The translations under genes were made by a program, and so were the position numbers. Positions 1-7,500 of a stretch of 64,000 nt of DNA are shown in pieces. This DNA comes from Balaenoptera acutorostrata (lineage: Eukaryota; Chordata; Mammalia; Artiodactyla; Balaenopteridae), in NCBI RefSeq assembly GCF_949987535.1, contig NW_026646029.1, forward strand, positions 1,860,001 to 1,924,000, written 5' to 3'. Each line of letters begins with the position of its first letter. The first letter of the stretch is position 1. The notes beneath the pieces are model-generated. The model saw only the letters and a list, made by a program, of their open reading frames with translations. It was not told the DNA's origin and ran no database searches.

Positions 1-96
1 AATGGTCAGTCGACTGGTGTGAGTTGAAAACTTTTTGTAGATTAGATTGCATGAGTCTAATACTTCCTGAGGTTGAGCTTTTGTCCATTTTCCTGT

Positions 97-429
97 TTTA
101 AAAAAGAGAGTGAGGAAAACTTACCTCTTCATACTACCTTCTTGAAAATTTTGCCTGTTTTGAATTGTTTGTATCCATTCCCTACCTCAGCACAATTTTG
201 AGGGCAGGTGTCCTTTACAGCCCTGAGTCCTTGTGAATGGTAAGTGACCATTAGCTGTGGGTTAAAAGCTGCTCTTGCGGGATTCGGCCACAAGGCGGCA
301 GCATTTCTCCTTTACCAAATCTGGTTACTAGGGCAACAGAGCCTTACTGGAAGTGGTGTTCTAGGTTGTAAATTAGAATGGAATGTGCGAGGAAAAAGCC
401 CTTTAAGTTTATGTCTCATTACTTCTTGT
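97..429. repeat. Unrecognised non-L1 part of subunit A
   Basis: About 333 bp that does not match L1 as far as I can tell. It aligns with three other versions in the unit. Best conserved blocks are gagggcaggtgt followed by tttacag, a gtgacc box, ctgggtactagggcaacagagcc (A reads ctggttactaggg), and the end taagtttatgtctcattact. It contains a CTCF-like motif. I cannot name the source; a fragment of an older repeat, an LTR or unique host DNA captured beside the L1 are all possible. No coding signal is visible: the 65-codon frame across it is not kept in the sister subunits. Confidence 0.75.
288..302 (+). promoter_or_regulatory. CTCF-like motif in subunit A (candidate)
   Basis: CCACAAGGCGGCAGC agrees with the CTCF core consensus CCASYAGRKGGCRSY at 13 of 15 positions (mismatches at 5 and 9). 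It lies in the non-L1 part, at unit 288, and is unchanged in every copy. Binding is inferred only; a 15-base partial match can arise by chance, and homogenisation keeps any sequence constant. Confidence 0.35.
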
Positions 430-1310
430 TGGTATTTTTAACTTAATTTTTATTTTTTATCACAGCAAGCTTGATTACAAGGTTTTGTTTGTTCTAGGTG
501 TGCAAGATGGGGTTCTTTCACACATATACATATATCTATTCTTCTTCGGATCCTTGTCCCACGTAGGTTATGACACAATGTTGAGTAGTCTTCTCTTGGT
601 ATTGCGTAGGTCTTTGGTGATTATATATTTCACATGTGTTTGTATCTCTCTGTTAACCTCAATATGGTAATGTATCCAATCCTCACACCTTTCCATTTGG
701 TGAACCCTAAGTTATTTTAGTGAATCTATGATAGTGTTTCTCCGTGGAAATATCTCTGTTTGTATCATTTTTTAGGTAACACCTATATGTGATATGATAG
801 GATATGTGTCTTTCGCTTTCTCACTTACTCCAAGTTGCGTGATTACTTCTAGGCTCATCTATGGTGCTGCAAATGGCATTGTTTCATTTTTTCACTAGCT
901 CATAGTCCATCTGTACAGGTAGCAGTTCTTCTTTGTCCACCCATCTGTCGGTGGACTTTTTGGTTACTTCCATATCTTGGCTATTGTAATACTATGCCAT
1001 GCAGATTTGCGTGCCTGTGTCCTTCCAATTCTGTCTTCTTAGTTTATAGGTCCAGGAATAGGTCTGCTGGATCCTATGGTAGCTCAATGTTTACCTTTTA
1101 AAGGCACCTCTATTCTGTTCTCCTTAGTGGCTCTTTCCAGGTTAGGTCCCACTTAAAGTGGAGGGTATGTATTTCTTCCCAGCACCCTCAGCATTTATTC
1201 TTTGTAGTTTTTGCGGATGGTTATTCTGAGTGGTGTGAGCTGATACCTCTTTGTGGTTGAATTTGCATGTGTCTCATAATGCGTTGAAATTGAGCTTTAA
1301 GACATGCCCT
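430..1310 (-). mobile_element. LINE-1 3' end, antisense, in subunit A
   Basis: On the plus strand this reads as the reverse complement of an L1 3' end. First comes a T-rich stretch (tail remnant, about 430-460). The 3' UTR follows, with phrases like ttgattacaagg, ctaggtgtgcaa and acatatacatatatc. Then comes the ORF2 C-terminal region, with ctgcaaatggcattgtttcat, cttggctattgtaa and ggtgtgagctgatacctc. From memory these correspond in order to the cetartiodactyl L1 3' end. L1 sense is the minus strand. The element is 5'-truncated to roughly its last 0.85 kb, and no ORF2 frame survives. It is inactive. Confidence 0.85.
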
Positions 1311-1643
1311 TTTTATTTTTCCAGCTGTGATTAGAGCTTATTTCTTCAATGTGTTTTCTTAAAGTATGTGTCACCCTTGGCAATATTTTGGCCATTATCT
1401 CCCTCAAGACATTTTGAGGGCAGGTTTCATTTACAGCCCTGCAGTACTTGTTCATATGAAGTGACCATTAGCTCAGGCTTTAAACCTGCTTTTGCAGGTA
1501 ACGGCCAGAGTGCGGCAGCCTTTCTACGTTCCCCTTGCTGGTACTAGGGAAACAGACCTACCGGCCAGTGGTGTTCTTCGGTTATAAATTCGAGTGCAAT
1601 GTGCCCGGATAAACCCACAAATGTTGATGTCTCCTTGCTTTTG
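1311..1643. repeat. Unrecognised non-L1 part of subunit B
   Basis: Diverged version of the same roughly 340 bp moiety: ttttgagggcaggtttcatt, tttacagccctgcagtactt, gaagtgaccattagctc and ctagggaaacagacc mark the alignment with A. It is the most diverged of the four; it lacks the gtgggaaacggccac phrase of C and D and has a weakened CTCF-like site. In copy 1 only, unit 1511 is T instead of A. Confidence 0.72.
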
Positions 1644-2097
1644 TTTGTTTTTAAATTTAATTTATATTTATTATTAGAGTAATATTCCATTGTGTACGTG
1701 GACCACTTCTTCTTGGTGCATTCCTCGGTTGATGGACATTTTCATTGCTTCCGAGTGCTGGCTACGGTAAATCTTGCTGGCATACAGGTTTGCCAGCCTG
1801 GGACTTTTTGATTCTCATTTTCTCAGGTGATAGGCCAAGCAGTGGTTGTGATTGATTGACTGGTAGCTCAATGTTTCCCTTTTCAAACCACCTACATTGT
1901 GTTTTCATTAGTGGCTCTTTACATGCCCCCCCTTACAACCGAGGGTACGCATTTCTCCACCCTCCCTTCACCGTTTATTTTTTGCAGCATTTTTCCTAAT
2001 GGCCATTCGGACTGCTGTGGGCTGATAGGTTTTTTTTTTTAATATGGGTATGCATGTCATTAACATTTTTAAAATTCATCATATTCCTACGCCTTTT
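1644..2097 (-). mobile_element. LINE-1 3' end with internal 416 bp loss, subunit B
   Basis: After a T/A-rich remnant of the L1 tail the sequence goes directly to gagtaatattccattgtgta, the antisense L1 phrase of the ORF2 end. That phrase lies about 416 bp closer to the anchor than its counterpart in C. The 3' UTR and the very end of ORF2 are absent. Here B keeps a more L1-like wording (gagtaatattccattgtg) than A, C or D, which have decayed at the same point. It includes the polymorphic C run (1926) and T run (2030). Confidence 0.85.
1926..2040. repeat. Polymorphic C and T homopolymer runs
   Basis: The C run is 7 or 8 and the T run 11 or 9; the two change together. Copies 2, 4, 5, 13 and 14 have 8 C and 9 T, all other full copies 7 C and 11 T. 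The linked base changes are G at 1782 and G at 2023. With the runs at 2455 and 3923 they account for every length difference among full copies. Confidence 0.9.
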
Positions 2098-2440
2098 TCT
2101 TTTCTCTTAAAAGAAAAAACCGTGAGTACAATATAGCTCTTGAAATTGTCTTCTTCGAAGGTTGCCCTCTTCTGAATTTTTGGGTCGATTTTTGACCCCA
2201 GAAATTTTCTGGAGGGCCGGTGTCATTTACAGAACTGCAAGTTGGTGAAAATTTAGTGACCTTTTGCAGTGGGTTCAAAGCTGCTGTTGTGGGAAACGGC
2301 CACAAGGAGGTAGCATTTCTCCATTCCCCAATCTGGGTACTAGGGCAACAGAGCCTTTCTGGAAGTCATTGCCCTAGGTTGTAAATTAGAATGGAATTTG
2401 CCAGGAGAAATCCCCATAAGTTTATGTCTCATTACTTCTT
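2098..2440. repeat. Unrecognised non-L1 part of subunit C
   Basis: Same moiety as in A, B and D, most like D. It begins with a pyrimidine/purine inverted repeat (2100-2117) and holds a GGGTC/GACCC inverted repeat, the conserved gtgggaaacggccac phrase and ctgggtactagggcaacag. A 72-codon minus-strand frame crosses it in every copy, but it is not maintained in the sister subunits and is not a gene. Confidence 0.74.
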
Positions 2441-3312
2441 CTTGGTTTTTAAAATTTTTTTAATCTGGGTAAAGTTTAGAATATTGTTTGTCCTAGGTGT
2501 ACACAATCTGGTCCATGTGTACATTATGCATGTCTATTAATGTACAGATCCTCTTCCCATGTAAAATATGACAGTGTTCCGTCGACCTCCCTGGCTATGT
2601 GTTCGGTCTTTTTGATACATGTATATAATATGTATTTGTATATGTATAGTAACACTGATCTTCATTTCTCAATTCCCCCCTCCTTTCCTTTTAGATGAGC
2701 ATAGTTTGTTTTCTAAGCCTGTGAGTGTCTTTCTCTTTGCAAATATGTTCATCTGTGTCAGTTATTAGATAATGCCCTAAGTGATAATATAGGCTATAGG
2801 TCTTTTGCTTTCCGACCTGCTTCATGTTTTGTGATTATCTCCAGGCTCACGTATGGTGCCTCAAAGAGCAGTGCTTCCACGTTTTCCATGGCTCATATTG
2901 AATTGTGTACATGGACCACTTCTTCTTGGTGCATTCCTCTGTTGATGGACATTTTCGTTGCTTCCAAGTGTTGCCTATGGTAAATATTGCTGGAGTGCAG
3001 GATTGCCAGCCTGTGATTTTTGATTTTCATTTTCTCAGGTGATAGACCCAGCAGTGGGTATGATTGATTGACTGGTATGGTAGCTCAACGTTTACCTTTT
3101 CAAGGCACCTGAATTGTGCTTTCATTAGTGGCTCTTACCACGTCCCCCTTAGAATCGAGGGTACGCCTTTCTCCACAATCACGTCAGCATTTATTGTTTG
3201 CAGCATTTTTGTTGATGGCCATTCTGACTGGTGTGAGCTGATAGGTTTTTGTAATTTGGGTTTACATGTCTGTAAAAATTCCTACAATTCATCATTTTTC
3301 CACGCCTTTTTC
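2441..3312 (-). mobile_element. LINE-1 3' end, antisense, in subunit C
   Basis: Full-length version of the L1 part. It shows the tail-derived T-rich run, the 3' UTR phrase cctaggtgtacacaatctgg, the pyrimidine-rich tcccccctcctttcctttta (an antisense L1 landmark followed in L1 by the cataagtttgttttc-like phrase), then ORF2-end phrases such as gcatttattgtttgcag and ggccattctgactggtgtga. It is decayed and noncoding. The last bases lead into the same junction found in the other subunits. Confidence 0.86.
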
Positions 3313-3330
3313 TTTTCTGTTAAAAGAAAA
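3313..3330. repeat. Pyrimidine/purine inverted repeat at the L1 junction
   Basis: TTTTCT, six bases, AGAAAA marks the junction of the C L1 part with the D non-L1 part. The equivalent junction before C (2100-2117) has the same arms with a different centre. The junctions before A and B lack it, so it arose in, or was retained by, the C/D lineage. Confidence 0.5.
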
Positions 3331-3401
3331 AAGAAAAAAAGTGTGAGTATAATATACCTCTTCAAAGTTTCTTTTTGGAAGGTGGCACTCTAGAATTTTT
3401 T

Positions 3402-3416
3402 GGTCGATTTTCGACC
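3402..3416. repeat. Short perfect inverted repeat, subunit D
   Basis: GGTCGA, three Ts, TCGACC: a 6 bp stem with a 3-base loop. Subunit C has a related GGGTC...GACCC pair at 2182-2198 with a longer loop, so the symmetry is older than the tetramer. In copies 4 and 14 the inner A is G, leaving a G-T pair at the loop edge. Function unknown; it may be chance. Confidence 0.5.
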
Positions 3417-3515
3417 TCAGTATTTTTTGGAGGGCCGGTGTGATTTACAGACCTGCAATTGGTGAATATTTAGTGACCTTTGCAGTGGGATTAAAGCTGC
3501 TGTTGTGGGAAACGG

Positions 3516-3530
3516 CCACTAGGATGCAGC
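3516..3530 (+). promoter_or_regulatory. CTCF-like motif in subunit D (candidate)
   Basis: CCACTAGGATGCAGC is at the position homologous to the site in A and also matches 13 of 15 consensus positions, with different mismatches (9 and 10). The C version at 2300-2314 matches 12, and the B version at 1505-1519 matches 11. The pattern would fit decay of an originally better site in the ancestral subunit. Confidence 0.33.
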
Positions 3531-3655
3531 ATTTCTCCATTCCCAAATCTGGGTACTAGGGCAGCAGAGCCGTTCTGGAAGTTGTTTGCCTAGGTTTTAA
3601 ATCTGGATGGAATGTGCCAGGAAAACCCCCCATAAGTTTATGTCTCATTACTCCT

Positions 3656-4530
3656 AGTTCGTTGTTTTCATGTTTTCAATTGGGGTAATGGTTAGAATGT
3701 TGCTTGTCCAAGGTGTACACACTCTGGTTCATCTACATATTCTATATACCTATTTATGTAGAGATCCTCTTCCCGTGTAAATTATTACAGAGTGTTCCGT
3801 AATCCTTCCTTGCTATATGGTCGGTCTTTTTGATATATGTAGATAATATGTATTTGTATACATATGGTAACGCTAATCTTCATTTATCCATCCCCCCCAC
3901 CTTTCCTTTTAGATAAGCATAGTTTTTTTTAATAAGTCTGTGATTGACTTTCTCTGTGGAAATATGTTGATTTGTGTCAGTTCTTAGATAACGCCTATAA
4001 GTGATATCATAGGATATAGGACTTTTGCTTTCCGACTTACCTCATGTTCTGTGATTATCTCCAAGATCATCTATGGTGCCTCAAAGAGCAGTGTTTCATT
4101 GTTTTCCATGGCTAGTATTCATTGTGTACATGGACCACTTCTTCTTTATCCTTTCATCTGTTGATGGACATTGTGGTTGCTTCACTGTCTTGTCTATTGT
4201 GAATAAGGCTGCAGTGCAGCTTTTGCAGCCCGGGTCTTCTTCATTCTGGTCTTCTCAGGTGAGAGGCCCATGGGTGCGCCTGCTGGATTGAATGGTACCT
4301 CAATTTTTCCTTTGAAACGCAGCTCCTTTCTGTTCTCATTATTGGTAGTTAACCCCTTTACATCTCACCAGCAGCTGGAGGGTACACATTTCTCTAAAAC
4401 CTCTTCAGCATTTCTTGTTTGTAGACTTTTTGCCAATGGTCAGTCGACTGGTGTGAGTTGAAAACTTTATGTAGATTAGATTGCATGAGTCTAATACTTC
4501 CTGAGGTTGAGCTTTTGTCCATTTTCCTGT
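3656..4530 (-). mobile_element. LINE-1 3' end, antisense, in subunit D
   Basis: The clearest ORF2-end homology in the unit: cattgtgtacatggaccact, catctgttgatggacattgt, gtctattgtgaataaggctg, cagcatttcttgtttgtag and gactggtgtgagttg follow the antisense L1 order. The 5' truncation point (right edge here) is the same as in A, B and C. It contains the 8-T/7-T length polymorphism at unit 3923 and the variable sites 4314, 4400 and 4414. Confidence 0.86.
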
Positions 4531-7500
4531 TTTAAAAAAGAGAGTGAGGAAAACTTACCTCTTCATACTACCTTCTTGAAAATTTTGCCTGTTTTGAATT
4601 GTTTGTATCCATTCCCTACCTCAGCACAATTTTGAGGGCAGGTGTCCTTTACAGCCCTGAGTCCTTGTGAATGGTAAGTGACCATTAGCTGTGGGTTAAA
4701 AGCTGCTCTTGCGGGATTCGGCCACAAGGCGGCAGCATTTCTCCTTTACCAAATCTGGTTACTAGGGCAACAGAGCCTTACTGGAAGTGGTGTTCTAGGT
4801 TGTAAATTAGAATGGAATGTGCGAGGAAAAAGCCCTTTAAGTTTATGTCTCATTACTTCTTGTTGGTATTTTTAACTTAATTTTTATTTTTTATCACAGC
4901 AAGCTTGATTACAAGGTTTTGTTTGTTCTAGGTGTGCAAGATGGGGTTCTTTCACACATATACATATATCTATTCTTCTTCAGATCCTTGTCCCACGTAG
5001 GTTATGACACAATGTTGAGTAGTCTTCTCTTGGTATTGCGTAGGTCTTTGGTGATTATATATTTCACATGTGTTTGTATCTCTCTGTTAACCTCAATATG
5101 GTAATGTATCCAATCCTCACACCTTTCCATTTGGTGAACCCTAAGTTATTTTAATGAATCTATGATAGTGTTTCTCCGTGGAAATATCTCTGTTTGTATC
5201 ATTTTTTAGGTAACACCTATATGTGATATGATAGGATATGTGTCTTTCGCTTTCTCACTTACTCCAAGTTGCGTGATTACTTCTAGGCTCATCTATGGTG
5301 CTGCAAATGGCATTGTTTCATTTTTTCACTAGCTCATAGTCCATCTGTACAGGTAGCAGTTCTTCTTTGTCCACCCATCTGTCGGTGGACTTTTTGGTTA
5401 CTTCCATATCTTGGCTATTGTAATACTATGCCATGCAGATTTGCGTGCCTGTGTCCTTCCAATTCTGTCTTCTTAGTTTATAGGTCCAGGAATAGGTCTG
5501 CTGGATCCTATGGTAGCTCAATGTTTACCTTTTAAAGGCACCTCTATTCTGTTCTCCTTAGTGGCTCTTTCCAGGTTAGGTCCCACTTAAAGTGGAGGGT
5601 ATGTATTTCTTCCCAGCACCCTCAGCATTTATTCTTTGTAGTTTTTGCGGATGGTTATTCTGAGTGGTGTGAGCTGATACCTCTTTGTGGTTGAATTTGC
5701 ATGTGTCTCATAATGCGTTGAAATTGAGCTTTAAGACATGCCCTTTTTATTTTTCCAGCTGTGATTAGAGCTTATTTCTTCAATGTGTTTTCTTAAAGTA
5801 TGTGTCACCCTTGGCAATATTTTGGCCATTATCTCCCTCAAGACATTTTGAGGGCAGGTTTCATTTACAGCCCTGCAGTACTTGTTCATATGAAGTGACC
5901 ATTAGCTCAGGCTTTAAACCTGCTTTTGCAGGTAACGGCCAGAGAGCGGCAGCCTTTCTACGTTCCCCTTGCTGGTACTAGGGAAACAGACCTACCGGCC
6001 AGTGGTGTTCTTCGGTTATAAATTCGAGTGCAATGTGCCCGGATAAACCCACAAATGTTGATGTCTCCTTGCTTTTGTTTGTTTTTAAATTTAATTTATA
6101 TTTATTATTAGAGTAATATTCCATTGTGTACGTGGACCACTTCTTCTTGGTGCATTCCTCGGTTGATGGACATTTTCATTGCTTCCGAGTGCTGGCTACG
6201 GTAAATCTTGCTGGCGTACAGGTTTGCCAGCCTGGGACTTTTTGATTCTCATTTTCTCAGGTGATAGGCCAAGCAGTGGTTGTGATTGATTGACTGGTAG
6301 CTCAATGTTTCCCTTTTCAAACCACCTACATTGTGTTTTCATTAGTGGCTCTTTACATGCCCCCCCCTTACAACCGAGGGTACGCATTTCTCCACCCTCC
6401 CTTCACCGTTTATTTTTTGCAGCATTTTTCCTAATGGCCATTCGGACTGCTGTGGGCGGATAGGTTTTTTTTTAATATGGGTATGCATGTCATTAACATT
6501 TTTAAAATTCATCATATTCCTACGCCTTTTTCTTTTCTCTTAAAAGAAAAAACCGTGAGTACAATATAGCTCTTGAAATTGTCTTCTTCGAAGGTTGCCC
6601 TCTTCTGAATTTTTGGGTCGATTTTTGACCCCAGAAATTTTCTGGAGGGCCGGTGTCATTTACAGAACTGCAAGTTGGTGAAAATTTAGTGACCTTTTGC
6701 AGTGGGTTCAAAGCTGCTGTTGTGGGAAACGGCCACAAGGAGGTAGCATTTCTCCATTCCCCAATCTGGGTACTAGGGCAACAGAGCCTTTCTGGAAGTC
6801 ATTGCCCTAGGTTGTAAATTAGAATGGAATTTGCCAGGAGAAATCCCCATAAGTTTATGTCTCATTACTTCTTCTTGGTTTTTAAAATTTTTTTAATCTG
6901 GGTAAAGTTTAGAATATTGTTTGTCCTAGGTGTACACAATCTGGTCCATGTGTACATTATGCATGTCTATTAATGTACAGATCCTCTTCCCATGTAAAAT
7001 ATGACAGTGTTCCGTCGACCTCCCTGGCTATGTGTTCGGTCTTTTTGATACATGTATATAATATGTATTTGTATATGTATAGTAACACTGATCTTCATTT
7101 CTCAATTCCCCCCTCCTTTCCTTTTAGATGAGCATAGTTTGTTTTCTAAGCCTGTGAGTGTCTTTCTCTTTGCAAATATGTTCATCTGTGTCAGTTATTA
7201 GATAATGCCCTAAGTGATAATATAGGCTATAGGTCTTTTGCTTTCCGACCTGCTTCATGTTTTGTGATTATCTCCAGGCTCACGTATGGTGCCTCAAAGA
7301 GCAGTGCTTCCACGTTTTCCATGGCTCATATTGAATTGTGTACATGGACCACTTCTTCTTGGTGCATTCCTCTGTTGATGGACATTTTCGTTGCTTCCAA
7401 GTGTTGCCTATGGTAAATATTGCTGGAGTGCAGGATTGCCAGCCTGTGATTTTTGATTTTCATTTTCTCAGGTGATAGACCCAGCAGTGGGTATGATTGA

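Larger units (their letters stand above)
97..1310 (+). repeat. Subunit A of copy 1 (non-L1 + antisense L1)
   Basis: First of four diverged subunits in the unit. The anchor gtttatgtctcattac at 407 recurs in altered form in B, C and D. The distance from this anchor to the one in B is 1216 bp. A is full length: about 333 bp of unrecognised sequence followed by about 880 bp of antisense L1. In A the L1 middle reads differently from the other subunits (for example ccatctgtacagg for the ccattgtgtacatgg of D), so A is one of the more diverged members. The same arrangement repeats in every copy at the same unit offsets. Confidence 0.9.
1311..2097 (+). repeat. Subunit B of copy 1, shortened
   Basis: Only 797 bp separate its anchor (1623) from that of subunit C. 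The non-L1 part aligns with the others end to end, but with many substitutions (for example gttgatgtctcc in place of gtttatgtctca). The L1 part jumps from the T-rich tail remnant straight into ORF2-end sequence. Comparison with C gives about 416 missing bases. All copies share the loss, so it happened before the 4.43 kb unit was amplified. Confidence 0.88.
2098..3312 (+). repeat. Subunit C of copy 1
   Basis: Full-length subunit; anchor at 2420, and 1216 bp to the anchor in D. Its non-L1 part is clearly closest to that of D: both contain ggagggccggtg, the phrase gtgggaaacggccac, and a small GGTC/GACC hairpin. Its L1 ORF2-end part is closest to that of B, sharing the phrases accacttcttcttggtgcat and gattgattgactggta. 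The two halves therefore have different nearest relatives. Confidence 0.88.
3313..3655. repeat. Unrecognised non-L1 part of subunit D
   Basis: Sister of the C version. It starts with ttttctgttaaaagaaaa (inverted repeat) and an A-rich stretch, then a perfect GGTCGA-TTT-TCGACC inverted repeat, gagggccggtgtgatttaca, gtgggaaacggccac and a CTCF-like site. Variable sites at unit 3407, 3480 and 3601 fall here. The 109-codon plus-strand frame starting in the C L1 part and ending here is a chance frame across the junction. Confidence 0.74.
1..4434 (+). repeat. Unit copy 1 (4434 bp)
   Basis: Reference copy for the unit coordinates used elsewhere. Variant state: T at unit 35, G at 548 (BamHI site present), G at 720, G at 1259, A at 1782, 7-C run at 1926, T at 2023, 11-T run at 2030, T at 3480, A at 3601, 8-T run at 3923, C at 4414. 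It has one private change, T at 1511 where the other copies read A. Confidence 0.97.
3313..4530 (+). repeat. Subunit D of copy 1 (runs into copy 2)
   Basis: Full-length subunit; anchor at 3636, and 1205 bp to the anchor of the next A. The L1 half keeps readable antisense ORF2-end sequence, for example catctgttgatggacat and tgtctattgtgaataag. Because the window phase is arbitrary, D of each copy ends about 96 bp inside the next copy; bases 1-96 of the window are the end of a D whose start lies upstream. Confidence 0.88.

Noticed and set aside
244..670. 65- and 61-codon plus-strand frames repeated in every copy
   Set aside because: Short, no family resemblance, one in the unidentified moiety and one in the antisense L1 3' UTR; expected by chance in a repeat this large.
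430..1310. Active or autonomous LINE-1
   Set aside because: Only the last roughly 0.85 kb is present, heavily mutated, with no ORF1, no ORF2 catalytic part and no 5' UTR.
1488..1504. Splice-site-like string with a pyrimidine stretch, gcag and gtaac in subunit B
   Set aside because: Resembles both an acceptor and a donor at one point with no exon between them and no coding context; chance.
1582..1592. TATA-like ttataaattc in subunit B
   Set aside because: No downstream gene and no supporting promoter elements; such strings are common in AT-rich DNA.
2087..2305. 72-codon minus-strand frame in every copy, and a 63-codon minus-strand frame (6196-6387) in copies 2, 4, 5, 13 and 14 only
   Set aside because: The 63-codon frame comes and goes with the C-run length and the linked G at unit 1782, which is the opposite of a conserved gene. 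Neither shows a domain or a usable L1 ORF2 reading.
3064..3393. 109-codon plus-strand open frame repeated in all 14 full copies
   Set aside because: It crosses from antisense L1 into the non-L1 part of D, is not preserved in subunits A or B, has no recognisable domain, and is uniform only because the copies are homogenised.
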